Part shown: positions 23,036 to 34,975 of the stretch, one piece after another
Numbering within the stretch: position 1 is the first letter of the stretch
Layout: each line of letters opens with the position of its first letter
DNA from: Thuidium tamariscinum
Taxonomy: Eukaryota > Streptophyta > Bryopsida > Hypnales > Thuidiaceae
NCBI GenBank assembly: GCA_947034885.2
Contig: OX344752.2
Location: 1,116,001 to 1,180,000 of the forward strand
Reading direction: 5' to 3'
DNA length: 64,000 bases
Notes under the pieces: model-generated
The model's database searches: none
Seen by the model: only the letters and a program-made list of their open reading frames with translations
Told to the model about the DNA's origin: nothing
Translations under genes and position numbers: made by a program

Positions 23036-25489
23036 ATGACAGCTTTCGGTATGGGTTCTAGAAATGGTTTCCATATTGTTGTGACATGTCTTCTCATGGC
23101 GTCGACCTGGAGCTCCTGCAATGCCGAGTATCCGGTAGGGGATTTCGAGTTCGAGGAGAGAACTCCGAGCTTCTACGACCCGGGGTTGTACAACGTGGAC
23201 TTGTACAATGGCAATGACCACGCTACCTACACGGACAATGCTTACTACACAGAGAATACTGGTTTAGAGACAGACCAGGGGTTGTACACGGAGACGGATG
23301 AGGATGTTGTGATCTCTGCGGCGCCGGGTAGTCAGGGGTTCGTGCAGACGCGAGGGCAGCAGTTTTGGTTGAACGGGAAGGCGCTGTTTGTGAACGGTGC
23401 CAATCTGTACTACTTGATGACTCTGGCTTCCGACCCGAGTAGGAGGTACCTCGTGACGCAAATCCTGCGGGAATCGGCCAGTGTTGGAGTGACCGTCGTT
23501 CGTGCCTGGGCGTTTGCCGATGGCGATGGTACCTGGAACCTCCAAATGCGGCCTGGCGTCTATTCCGAGGCCACATTTCGGGTATGCGTTGGTCGCACAC
23601 TTCAGTCCTTGGTCAACCTTTCGCAAACGGTGTTATCAATGGTCGTAAATCAATACAAAGAGAGTGTTTCAGTGCGCCAACATTATGACATTCAAGTGCA
23701 GAGTTTCAGACTGTTAGTTAGGAATGGTGTAGATCTGAGGGTATAATGCTGATCTCTGGAAGCTTTGCCAGTTCAAGAAGCATCGGACGATTTTTTCTTC
23801 TGACGTGGGTTTTAATTGATTGATTCGCAGGGATTAGATTTCACAATATCGGAGGGGAAGAAGGTCGGAATTCGATTTATTCTCTCGCTTGTGAATAATT
23901 ATCCTGACTACGGCGGGAGGGCGAAGTATGTTACTTGGGCGAAACAGTACGCTCGAAACGGGAACGCGAAGCTGGATGACTTCTACACTGATGGAACCAT
24001 GCGTCAATGGTACAAGAATCATATCAAGGTCTGATCGTTTCCCACTTTCCCCTGCTTTTGTTTTGGATTCCTGTATAAGTGGTATGGGCCTCTTTACACA
24101 CTAGTCCCAAGTTTCACTTGCCTCCTGAGTCCCACTTCATGGACAAGTTTCACATTTCAAGGTGCAGTAAATGACATCTGAAAGCGGACTTGGGGGTGAA
24201 AAAGGATTTCAGTTTGATATGGCCTAACGTTTTCAAGTTCCATTTTCCGAATGTGGTGCTGCCATGTGGGGTAGTAAAAAATTGGAACCCAGGGTACTCC
24301 CTGATTCCTACTGATTTTGAGGAAATGCCCTAAATCCTCGTGATCTACTAAATCCCACGTGCTGTCTTTCTGCAAGCAGAGAGTGCTCACGAGGGTGAAT
24401 ACAATCACGAAAGTGGCGTACCGGGATGATCCGGCAATTTTCTCCTGGGAGCTGATCAACGAGCCCCGTTGCGAGTCGGACCCGAGTGGATACAAGTTGC
24501 AGGTATTAGGTTTAAATCTCTCTATACCCACCATCATTTGTTTCCTCACTGGATTTCACCTAATATTGAACATGTTTTAATGCGATGAAGTCAACCCGTG
24601 CTGCAGAGATGGATCAAGGAAATGGCCCAGTACGTAAAGTCGCTGGACAGTAAGCACATGCTTGAGGTTGGACTCGAAGGCTTCTACAGCTCGCGGGTGT
24701 ATTCGAATTCGGTAAGTTCGCAGAGTGCCAATCCCGCGAGTTACGTGCAGCAATTCGGAACTGACTTCAATTACAACGGCCTGCCACCCGAAATCGACTT
24801 CACGACTGTACACTCCTACCCCGACAGCTGGTAAATCACGACTCATCCTAGCTCCGTTCCAAACTGCCTTACATTTCCATATCCTGCTTGTTATTATAGT
24901 CAATTTTCAAAAATAGAGTTCAGCATACCTTGATTCACAGTGATTAGCGATCAGCCTCTCTCGTACGTCTCTCCCACGACTCGTCTTTTGTTTCGAATTA
25001 CTAAACACTTCCATATCCATCACCGAATTCCCTTACAACCGAGGGTGCGTTGATTCATGAAGTTTTAGGGTTAGCCTAACCAGCTTCACAATTCCATCAT
25101 CTCTACCACTCATGTGTACATCACAAATTTGCAGGGTTCCCAACCAATCCGAGTACAACAAGCAGGCGTTCATGGCGTCGTGGATCAAGACACACATCAA
25201 CGACGCCAAGTACAGGTTGAGGAAACCCGTCTTGTTCGCGGAGTTCGGGAGGTCAGACAGGTCGCCAGGCTACAACGCGCAGATCCGCTACAACGACATG
25301 AAGGCCATTTTCAACGCCGTCTACGCCTCAGCAAGCTCCGGAGGTCCAGCTGCCGGCGCACTCGTGTGGCAACTCGCCCCGGAAGCGCTCAAGAACAATA
25401 TCCAGGACGGATACGCCATCGTTCTCTCTGAGAATCCGTCCATCGCCAACCTCTTGCGCTCACAATCCTCTCGCATGGCCCGGCTCTGA
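23036..25489 (+). CDS. MAN: Mannan endo-1,4-beta-mannosidase, GH5 subfamily 7, secreted
   Basis: This enzyme cuts internal beta-1,4-mannosyl bonds in cell-wall mannan and galactoglucomannan. Five exons with GT-AG introns (23036-23581, 23831-24028, 24380-24502, 24607-24830, 25135-25489) give 481 residues. Residues 1-30 form a signal peptide (hydrophobic 12-25, likely cut after SSCNA). Residues 31-95 are a Tyr/Asp/Glu-rich segment, and the GH5 barrel runs from about 103 to the end. Family landmarks are [21 protein letters not shown] with acid/base Glu276, [21 protein letters not shown] and LFAEFGRSD with nucleophile Glu400. Known plant MAN proteins are usually 400-460 residues; most of the excess here is the acidic-tyrosine segment. 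ATG 23036 is chosen because it precedes the signal peptide; ATG 23051 is an alternative. The gene looks intact. The substrate is inferred from the family. Confidence 0.93.
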
Positions 25490-26560
25490 GCCCACCTTCA
25501 CTTTTACGAGAGACACGACTGTGTGTAGACGCAGCACCTGGAATCCCGAAACCCGAATCTGATGCTCAAACTTCCAAACTTTGCAAGTAGACAGAATAGA
25601 ACTGTAGTGAGACCTTAGCTTCATGAAGCCCATTTGGATGTAAGGTTGACGGAACGGCCCTTCTCCTTCTTGAGGTTTCGCGCACACATCAGTAACTTGT
25701 TAGCCAGTTGTTGAGAACTGGACCTCATATTATTTTCTTAATCCTTTCATGCCCAAGCTCTTTTTGAATTTGTGCTTACCGTTTTTATGATATTGGTATC
25801 TATGTGCAAATATGAAATTGTTGCAAATGAAAGGTTTAATTGAAGTGACAGGTGGTTTATCTAGCATGAAATCATTTTTTCTGTGATGGAAATCCTTGCT
25901 GTGGGTTGTTCAACATGTTTGTGTCAAAAAAAGAAAGGCCTAGATCAATGATTAGTTGAGGACTCTGACTAAAAATGACAGGTTTTCATTAGTAATCACT
26001 TGAACTATTGATGAAAACATGTCATTTCCAGCTAGATATTCATTTGCAGTCATCAACCTAGTCCTTAATGGGTTAACATAATTGTTGAGATGCATCTTTT
26101 GAAAAATTTGCCCATTGAAGCGTAAGTAATCCCTAGGTAGATATTGGTATCTTTCAGGACATTGGTGCAAGGCCAAGTGTGATATACGCAATGTTGCATG
26201 TGAATGATTTATTCTCCAATTCTCTTTTGTGTGTATTTTTGGAGTACTACTAAAGTCTTACTTAAGGTAAATGAATCCATTGAAGAAAAAAAATTTTAAC
26301 TATTGTAAGTTAAAGTAGTCTGTTCATAAAGACCATTTAAGTGTGTCTAGCTCATCATTGATAATGATACATATTTCAAACAACATGTGACTTGGTCGTA
26401 GATACGAATCACATTTAGAACAGAGTAGACTACCAGTGCTGTTCATTGCAGTTCTCTGCACTTCCTGCCTGCACTGGATTGTGTACAATGATTTGACACG
26501 TCCAAATACTCTCAAGCAGACTCCGGCAAGCACTCAAGAGCATTTGGCCAGGCTGGGGTG
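25490..26560. other. Mannanase 3' flank and intergenic DNA
   Basis: The first 200 bases after the stop keep gene-like GC content and probably include the 3' UTR, after which composition falls to the AT-rich background. No polyadenylation site can be fixed. Open frames at 25460-25687, 25952-26191 and 26324-26533 (minus) have no recognisable content. Confidence 0.45.
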
Positions 26561-26750
26561 AACTGACCCCGTCGGGAAAATGCTAAAATTTGTTAATTTT
26601 CATGCGTAATAAATTTTGCAAATTTAGAACTCATACCGGTATTTGCATTTACAGACCCCAAATCAGCTAAGAGGGGTGTGAAAGGTAAAATAATTAATCA
26701 AGTACAAAATAGTTTTTTTTTGCTTGGACCCTTGGAATGAATTGGAGGGG
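26561..26750 (-). mobile_element. Small GC-ended TIR MITE (family C), copy 2, worn
   Basis: Read on the minus strand, the stretch with TTAGCTGATTTGGGGTCTG followed by TGCAAATACCGG and AAATTTGCAAAATTT matches the core of the copy at 20255-20466. The end TGACCCCGTCGGG near 26561 matches one terminus. The other terminus is badly worn, so the right boundary is approximate. Confidence 0.5.
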
Positions 26751-26971
26751 CTAAACCAAGATGCCAATTCCTCCTCAATGTGCATTTGGGCATTGGTTGT
26801 ATAACACTACAAATGGGACTCCAAAGTCGAAGTCTTTGGCTAGTCTAATTTTGTGCCTAATGGGTTGTAGTTCACATGCAAGTAGATCTATGATTTGTTG
26901 TAATTGTTCAAGATCTATACCTAAATGATGAAGTATAGATTGGTGTATTAGTTAGATTAGACTTCATAGCT

Positions 26972-27677
26972 AGGTTGTTGCAAGAAACACTTACCGGTTT
27001 TGGCTCAAAGTGGCCTTAGATTTGGTGTACTGTGACTTTTGGAATAAATTTTTTTAAATAAAATAAAATATGGATAATTTGTAAAGCATTAAAAAATTGA
27101 AGTATGTGAAATTTCAAGTCTAAAAAAGTTATCTCTAAAAGTTATGCACACTCAAAGAGTGATGAAAAATACCATGAAAATAGATAGTTTAATGTTTGAT
27201 TTTTTAAAAATAGTAGAAAAATTCAAAAAATTCTCAAAAAAAGGACATTTTTTCTAACATAAAGATGCTCCTTTACAATCATTTTCATCTTTGGGAAAAA
27301 TAAATTGTGTTCTCTCTACTTTGAGTACATGTAGAAGTTGGAAAATTTAATATTTTAACAAAATCTCTTCGTAGGCTTGTGTAACTTTAATAAAAGTCCT
27401 TGCATGCCAATTTTCAGCTTGAAATTTGCATTTTTGAGTCAAGAATAGGACTAATACCCCCCAAATGGCCAAGGTAGACATCCAATCAGGGGCTATTTTA
27501 AAATAGTAAAATAATTTTTAAAAATTTCAAAAAATTACATAGCCTCTAGAACTATTATGTGTACCTTCATTTTAAGTTTCATATAAAACGAACTAATAAT
27601 GCAAAAGTTATGATTAAAAAACCACATGTCCAAGGCCAAGGGACAAGAAATAGGACAAGTGTTTCTTGCAATCACCC
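26972..27677. mobile_element. Non-autonomous TIR DNA transposon, family A, copy 4
   Basis: The left end AGGTTGTTGCAAGAAACACT and right end AAGTGTTTCTTGCAATCACC bound 706 bp that aligns along its length with the copy at 7977-8980, same orientation, without the nested MITE. It therefore records an empty site for that insertion. No target duplication is clear, perhaps because the ends are worn. There is no coding capacity. Confidence 0.75.
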
Positions 27678-27701
27678 CAACTATAGAAGTCAAGGTAAAT
27701 A

Positions 27702-27913
27702 GACCTCCTCACTTCTCCTAGCAAGTCATTCCAAAGGTATAGGTAAAAAAAAAGGCCCCCTATTTTGTGCGTGAAGATTTATTTTTTACACCTAGCATTA
27801 TTGCTAATTTAGGGCGCCTAATTGCAAATATGAAGTCAAAATTTTCAAAATTATTATGATGCATAGAAAATAATAATTTTAGAATTTTTCCTTAGGGACA
27901 AGCAAGGGGGTCA
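27702..27913. mobile_element. Small GC-ended TIR MITE (family C), copy 3
   Basis: The left part (GACCTCCTCACTTCTCCTAG) and right part (GACAAGCAAGGGGGTCA) are inverted, and the core (GCCTAATTGCAAATATGAAG) matches the copy at 20255-20466. The length is nearly identical at about 212 bp. It begins about 25 bp after the end of a family A element. Confidence 0.65.
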
Positions 27914-27986
27914 ACTAGATCTATTAGAAAAGCTAGATCAAATCTATAGCAAGTAACCAACCATTATAAACAACCAATATCTTGAG

Positions 27987-28250
27987 CATTAGGAGAGATT
28001 TGAGGGCAACGGAGGGCTATTTTAGGGTTGTTTCCCTACATATTTCTTGTGTTGTCCAAAAACAATAAACTAGTTTAGAATGGCTAACTTTTTGAGTATT
28101 TGAAAAAAATTCCAAAAAGTTTTACAAAACCTAAAATTGATTTATTTTTCAAAAATAATATTTTAAAAATAATTAAAATAAAAATAATTACTATTATTTG
28201 ACATGGTAGTCACTAGCTTCAAGAGTTGTAGAAATTGGTTTACAATTTTG
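27987..28250. mobile_element. CATTAG-family MITE (family B), degraded copy 4
   Basis: The left end CATTAGGAGAGATTTGAGGG is clear, followed by GGCTATTTTAGGGTTGTTTCC, which matches the inner stretch of other copies in inverse order. The right end is not recognisable, so the boundary is approximate. Confidence 0.5.
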
Positions 28251-29495
28251 TTATATTAAACTTGAGTGAGAAATTAGTAATATACTTGTTCTCATATAGA
28301 ATAATTCTCTTAGCTATGTGATCTTGTTGTACTTAATACCTAAGAAATACTCCACATTATGGTTATTAGTTGTAGCTTATTGCTGAGTGAAAGCAACTTT
28401 GTAAGTTGATAAATACTAGAGTTTACTAGAGACAAGAATAAGGTCATCAATATAAAATCTAAGAATTAAAAATAAAAATAAAAATGAGATATTATACAAT
28501 ATACATTAGTGTTAAATTTACACTTGAAGAAGCCTTAATTGAGAAGAAATTCATGAAATAATTCATACCAAATGCTTGGTGCTTGCTTGTATCCATATAA
28601 AGACTTGTACAAGTGACACACTTTGGTTTCACAAGAAGGTGCAATAAAGCCTCCAAGTTGTGAAATATGAATTTCTTCCTTTAAAATACCTTTGACAAAG
28701 GTTATTGTAGTGGCTATTTGATGAGCATTGTACATCATGATGTGGGCCATCTATTAGTTTAAAAATACCTATGCATCTATATATTTTTATATTAAATCTA
28801 TAATTCTAGATTAGTTAGTTCACAAGTTGGTGGATAGTTATTTTAAGCTATATTTTATTTTATTTAGTAAATTAAAAAACTTTTCAAAGGAAAAAAAAGG
28901 AAAAAGAAAAGAAAATGATAGGGATAGAATAGGATTGTGTTGAGAGAATATATATTTAGGGTTTTATAGCAATAACATTGAAGGTTGTGGATGACATTTT
29001 ACATAATAAAATGAAATACATTCTTGATTAATTAATTAAAATTATATACATACTACCAAAGCTAGGAGCCTTGTGCTTTTTTGGACTAACCACAAACCTC
29101 ATGACATTTTTGCTTTACATCATGTTCACCAAAGATGTTAGGGTTTGTAGTCAGTCCAAAAAAGCATAGGGCTCCTAGTTGTGGTAAAGTTTGTATAATT
29201 TTAATTGATTAATCAAGAATGTATTTCATTTTATTATATAAAATTTCACCTACAACCTTCAATATTATTAACATAAAATCCTAATGTATTTCAATTAAAC
29301 TTAACTGTATTATTTCCCTATCATTCTCTATTTCTCTCCTTTTCTTTTGCCTTTGAATAGTTTTGTAGTCTACTCAATAAAATAAAAGCTAGCTTAAAAT
29401 AACTATCAACCAACTTATAAATAAGTAATCTAGAATTATAGATTTAATATAATAATATAAAAATAGATAGATAATTATTTTTAAATTAATAGATA

Positions 29496-31627
29496 CACTA
29501 GTACAAAATTGTGACCAGAACAACAAAAAATTTAAAAAATTTGTTCTTATGGATACTAGCAGTCACAACTTATTGAAATCAACAAAATTCTATAAAGACA
29601 CCAACAAATTTATGTTGTTTTAGGCACTTTCTTTTTTTTTGACCAAATCAACAAAAATTTAACAAGTTGTGTCACCCTTGAAATCTATATTGTTTGTAAA
29701 ATTCTAAAATCTAGATACATTGTAGGTTTTAGAAATCTAGATATATCCTAGATGGTTTGGATTACATGGTCTAAAATCTAGATCAGTCCTAGATTTTAAA
29801 TATTTCATAGTGACTCATATTTACAATTGACTCATAATGTCTACAAAATGACTTGAAAATATCAGAAAACAAAAAAAGTTGCAAAAATCACATTTATGGT
29901 TGAACTTCTCTCTACTAAAATGCTTTCGAGTCACTCAAAACTCCTTGGACTCATATAAAATTTTTACCACATAAACTAGACTTGTATGCACAACTTTTCC
30001 AATAAGTTTTTATTGAAAAGGGACACTTTATGAGGAAGATATAAGTTGCCAAATTTCACTGTAATTTGAAAATGTCTAGATTTTGAACTTTGAATGGCTC
30101 TAAAAAATTCAAGACAACTTGGATTGACATGAATGTTTTATTGCAGTAACTAGACTTTAGGAAGAACAAAACTCAACAAATTTTATTGAAAACAAACATT
30201 GGATGAAGAAGATACAATCCCCTATAGTTGCAGCAATCAACATGCAGTTTGGTAAATTCAACATAAGACTGTAAACTTTGAATGTCTTTCAAAAAAATAA
30301 TATCTCTTGGATTGATGTGAAAATTTTACCATACCAACAAGACTAGTATGTTGTAGTAGGGAAAAAGCCACCAAGGCAAAAGGTCTATGATGACTCTCCT
30401 AGTGGGGGATCTTTTGAGAGGGAAGGTCAAGTAGGACTTTTGTTGAAGCAACTAAGGTCACATTAAGGACAAAAAGACTAATAAGAGATAATTGAAATTG
30501 TAAACGGTATCACTTTATGATGGTATTAAAAAAAATACAAGTATTTGTGGTCCAACAATGCAATGCAATCAAAACTTTGGAATTCACAATCTAATTTACA
30601 TCTTTCAACTTTACACATTTTAATAGTTTTATTTTTTTTCATAAATAACTTTTATCTTCTATTTAGAAATCAAGTGCTACAAGCTTCAAAATTGATTGTC
30701 TTATGCACTCTACCTAAATAACTCACACAACAATAATTTCTAACATATCACAAATAAATTGGCACACCTACCCGGTGGCTCAACAACAAACAAACATATT
30801 TAGACAATCATTCTTCTAGCTATTTTTCAATTGAAAGATATGATCATTGCAACTTGAGTCACATTCTTGCATATTCTAATTGATATTATGTGCTAATTGT
30901 GAATTGAGAAAGAAGGCTATTTATATTTCTAAAATGATTAGTCATGTCTCTTACAACCTCAAATATAGACTACCAACTAAGACTCTTTTTATCTTTATAA
31001 AGAATATTTCTAAGTCTACTTGTTATTTATTGCCTTATTTACATTCAACTTGCTATTAAATTTAAATTGATTCCCTTTTTACACTTTAATGAAGAACTAA
31101 GTCCAAAAACAAAAATGTTTATTACATATGCACAACTTTTCCAACAAGTTTTATTGGATTTGAAAATTGGATGCAAAAGTTACAACTCTTTGAAATGTAC
31201 CTCTAGACTATGTGAGGATACTTTGAAGTCCCCTTAGGCAATGAGTGGATAAGTAACAATTTCACATTTATAATGAACATGAAAGTTGAACCTTAGTGTA
31301 GTGGTTTAGTACAATGGTTTGTAATTGAGAGGTCTTTACTTCAAACCTTGGCTCCACCACTTGGTATTGGGGGGGGGGGGTTGATTGCCACAAGGTAGTC
31401 AATAGAGTTTGATCGAATCGATGACATGGCAATCAATGTTGTTGATGTGGCAATTGACCTTCTAAAATTTTGCACATTTTCAAAAAAAAATGTTGTCCAA
31501 ATTAACAAAAGTGGACAACATATTTCTATAGAATATTGACCGGTACAACATGACCAAATCAACTGAATTGAACAACAAATTTGCGTTCAATTTTTTTTTT
31601 GTTTTTGACACTACATTTCTACTAGTG
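29496..31627. mobile_element. CACTA element, non-autonomous, 2.1 kb
   Basis: The left end is CACTAGTACAAAATTGTGACC-like at 29496 and the right end is the inverse of CACTAGTAGAAATGTAG, finishing at 31627. The target duplication ATA is intact (29493-29495 and 31628-31630). No transposase was recognised. It carries a tRNA-like segment (31287-31360) and a G run just after it. It lies in the right arm of the foldback MITE that itself splits the copia fossil. Confidence 0.82.
31287..31360 (+). repeat. tRNA-related SINE-like head
   Basis: TAGTGTAGTGG at 31294-31304 fits an RNA polymerase III A box, and ACTTCAAACCT at 31338-31348 is close to a B box (GGTTCAAACCT). They start 44 bases apart, as in tRNA genes. 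The sequence continues TGGCTCCACCAC, like the end of a tRNA-derived SINE head, and then runs into about 12 G. A cloverleaf is not convincing, so this is more likely a SINE head or decayed tRNA than a working tRNA. Only one copy was seen in the window. Confidence 0.45.
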
Positions 31628-33060
31628 ATAGCTCACATCACAATACTGTACAAGTCATGGAGTGTTGTTAGAGTAAGAAGAAGTTATACAGATGTCATTT
31701 TTATTAATGGAGAGAAGGCTTTTCTGTAGTCGATACCTTCTTTTGAGGAGAAGCTGTATGTCACAGAGTGTGCTTTGTAGCATATTAGTGTGCCAAAGAC
31801 ATTATATTTGTATCGGAACAACTACTTGAAGTTGACTATAGAACAATTAGAAGGTTGATCAATCAATATTTAAGTTTTGTTGGTCATGAAGGAATTATGT
31901 CTTTTTGCATGGCTTCTTGCCAATGAGTAGCCTTAGGATTAGAGAGAGTAGCTTGGGCAAAAATTGGCTTGGTAATTTGAACTAGGAAAGCACAAACAAA
32001 TAGCTTTTTATCATGAAACTTATAAAAAAAGTCATTGTCATTTATTGGGTTGATTAGAAGTGTGTTGAGGAGGAGAATATGTTGGTGGTATACAAAGAAC
32101 GTGACTTTGTGAAGAAATATATGATGTAACAAGATTAGAAGGTTTGGGTAGACTAGGTGTTTGAGGTGGGTTTTTTTTTGTTGAATTTCAAGTGTTTGCA
32201 ATAGTACTAGGAAAAAAGCTTTATAAGATTCTATTACTTGATAAAAATGAAAAGGATCTCGAAGGAAAATATGATTTAAATTTAGAATAGCTTTCCTATT
32301 ACGAAAAGATTCTTTGGAATATATTATATCACAACAAGCAAAAAGTTGTCTTGTTGAAAGCTTAGATAATTGTTAGCTCTTAATTCCAAAGGGGGCACTA
32401 TACTCCACAAAGATGCATGGCTTAGCTTTAAATTCAAGTTTTTTTCCTTTCTCATAAAAATATGAACATATGCAATACATCCAAAGATTTGTGAATGATT
32501 GAGATTTGTGTACCTTTATTGCTTTTTCAAAGTTTGTAAAGTATAGATTGATTTAAAGTTGAAGTGTAAGAGCAATTTTGTAAGTAACATGTTGTATGTA
32601 TGGCTTCAATCCAATAATAGTTGTGTAATTGAGGAACTCAAAGCATATTTTATACAAGTAAGGAACAATGTTCAATTCTTGCATTTGATAACACTATTTT
32701 GAGAAGGATTATAACAATTGATGAAGTGGCATTGATTGCCATGCTTTGAATAAAATTTAGTGAATTCTTTATTTAGAAGTGAATTTCTCTCCATTGTTGG
32801 TCAAGAGTGAAAGATCAAATTTTTAACCTGGTTTGTTTTTGTATGAGTGCTTTGTATTTCATAAAGTGATGAAAAGAAAGGAGGAAATAGATGTAAGTAT
32901 ATCGTCAAAAATCATCCACAAATATGAAAAAATATAAAGCTCTTCCAAGAAAAAGAGTTTGCATGGGGCTTCAAGCATACATTTGTGTAAATAAGAGCAA
33001 GCAATGTTGTATTCTTGTAACTAGTCCATAAAGTAGGATTGCTATTTTTGCAAGCCTATG

Positions 33061-34119
33061 AGCATGAGCTTGTGAGCCTGAGTACCTACCCAATTTTTTA
33101 AAGATTCTATCTAAAATTTTTGGCCAAATTTTATTATGTTTCATAAACTTTAATGTCTACTATGACAAACCTATTACTATGGAACTATTACCATGGTCCA
33201 TTGAATAAACTTATTGTACCATTTATTGTACTTCACTAGATTTTAAGAAAAAAAATTAGTGACTAATTAGGATTCTTTTGAAATCAAATGAGGTTAATCC
33301 ATTCAAATTTAGATTTTTGTAATTACTCTCCTCCATCCTACTTTTTAGTACCTCTCATCTCCAGAGAGAGTCCCATGGCTCCAACCAAAGTTGTTGTTTT
33401 TTTTTGTTTTTTTTTAAGCTTCCATCTCTAGTGCAATAATTTATACAAGTAATTTTTCTAATTACAAGCATTATTTTATACCTACATTATGCTATTAGAA
33501 TAAACTACTGTGAAAATTTGGCAATTTTTTGATAAATAAAAATGAAGATGTTATGCTTAACACTAGCATCTAATGAATAAAATCAATGTCAAGTTACAAA
33601 TATGGGAGCCCCACTTTTAGAGAATTAAAGTTCACACAAAAAGCCCCCCAAATAGGAAGTATGGACTTGAGTATAGAGATTTTTTTGCATCCTTTTGGTG
33701 TAGTAATAAGCAATGCACCAAAAATATGAGTGTCAAAAAAAATAGGAAGTGTAAGACAATGCTAGTGGAAAAAAAAGTTGAAAGAAGAAACAACACTAGT
33801 AGAAAAAAAATTGGAAGGGGAAAAAAACTTGTTGAAAATTGGAGTGCGGATCAAAAATGTAGCACAACTAAAATTTTGTACTAAAATAGCATATGATATA
33901 TTTATGGCAATTGACAAATTAAACTAATGAATGTCCCCTTTTAATGAGTCAAATTCAAAAATTACCTAATGATAGAGTATTGAATATTCAATTGACAAAA
34001 AATAATACCTCCCTTAAAAAATACTTGGTGTTCACACATATATCTTTATTTTTTTCAAGGACTGCACCCCCTGAGGTTTCAATTGCTATTCTTCTCCAAG
34101 TTCTTGAAGTGTAAACTTG
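33061..34119. other. AT-rich intergenic DNA, no gene seen
   Basis: No recognisable coding region or bounded repeat. The upstream part of the copia fossil may continue into it beyond recognition. Confidence 0.5.
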
Positions 34120-34464
34120 CATAGCAGATGAAATTTGAAGGCAAGATGAGACTATTTCATGGTTGTTTTCCTACATTGTCCAAGAACTGTGAACTTGCGA
34201 ACTCCCCAATTACTCGATTTTTTGAATTTCTAGGAAAAATATTATTATCTTTTCTTCCAAAATTTCCAAAATTATTCAAAAATTGATAACCGATTTTTAA
34301 AAATTCAAAAATTCAGAAATAAGTATTTAATTATTTAATTAATTAAATTAATATCTGACATAGTATAGTCTTGGCCATATTAGACTATTGTTGTAGCATT
34401 GTTCCTAGAGTTTCTACAGTCTAAGAACTTGCAGTCTCTTTTCACCTTCAAATTTCGTTTAATG
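34120..34464. mobile_element. CATTAG-family MITE (family B), copy 5
   Basis: The left end (CATAGCAGATGAAATTTGAAGG) is slightly worn and the right end (CCTTCAAATTTCGTTTAATG) is its inverse. Inner stretches (GACTATTTCATGGTTGTTTTCC, CTAAGAACTTGCAGTCTC) match the family in inverse order relative to the copy at 34681. No target duplication is evident. Confidence 0.65.
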
Positions 34465-34680
34465 ACTAGTTTGATGTAGAGTTGGAAAGATTCATGAAGA
34501 AGGCACAAATGATTTTCAACTTTAGGGTGCTCTTCTTCCTTAATAAATTAGTCAAAAACATCCTCACTAGAGCATTCAAGTCTAAAGGTTGAAGAAAAAC
34601 ATATGGCTAAGATCAATACATTCAGTTCTAATACCATTTAGAAAGAAAAGAGCATCTTGAAGAAAAAACATGGTTTTTTA

Positions 34681-34975
34681 CATTAGAAGAAATCTGAAGG
34701 CATTAGAAGATTGCGGGTTCTCGAACTGTCGGAACGTAGTTTCTGCCCCGTTTTTGCCGCGTGAACTGAAATCCGACGTGGTCGAGAGAGTGCCACGTCA
34801 TTAAATTTATTATTTTTGAAAAAAGAAAAAATTTGGACTTTTTTTCATATTTCAAGACCCCCAAAAAATTCTTTTTTCTGGGTAAATGATGCCTTGACAG
34901 CGGCCAGTAGTTAGGAAACAGTTTTGGGGAACAACCCCGAAATGGCCCTTTGAAGGCCTCAGATTTCTTCTAATG
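34681..34975. mobile_element. CATTAG-family MITE (family B), copy 6, well preserved
   Basis: The ends are CATTAGAAGAAATCTGAAGG at 34681 and its inverse ending at 34975. The middle carries GATTGCGGGTTCTCGAACTG and GGTCGAGAGAGTGCCACGTC, the GC-rich marks of the family. The flanks TTTTTTA and CTATTTT show no direct duplication. At 295 bp it is the best reference copy in the window. Confidence 0.88.

Larger units (their letters stand above)
28749..31640. mobile_element. Foldback MITE, interrupted by a CACTA element
   Basis: The sequence from about 28749 (ATCTATTAGTTTAAAAATA) to about 29100 is the inverse of about 29130-29495 (TTTTTAAATTAATAGAT), so nearly all of it lies in two arms of about 350 bp. 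Paired landmarks include GGAGCCTTGTGCTTTTTTGG with CCAAAAAAGCATAGGGCTCC. The pairing seems to continue for about ten bases beyond the CACTA insertion (TGATGTGGGC near 28739 against GCTCACATCA after 31630). That suggests the CACTA element landed in the right arm. There is no coding capacity. Superfamily and target duplication were not resolved. Confidence 0.7.
28390..33060 (-). mobile_element. Ty1/copia retrotransposon fossil, internal region
   Basis: Minus-strand remnants appear in the order expected for a copia polyprotein. Integrase-core similarity lies at about 32300-32950, and reverse-transcriptase pieces lie at about 31640-31930 and 28535-28750, the last with the family motif LYGYKQAP. 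The element is old and clearly broken, with many interruptions. Two large later insertions separate the reverse-transcriptase pieces: a foldback MITE from 28749 and the CACTA element at 29496-31627. I found no long terminal repeats, so the outer limits are only the extent of visible similarity. Confidence 0.75.
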
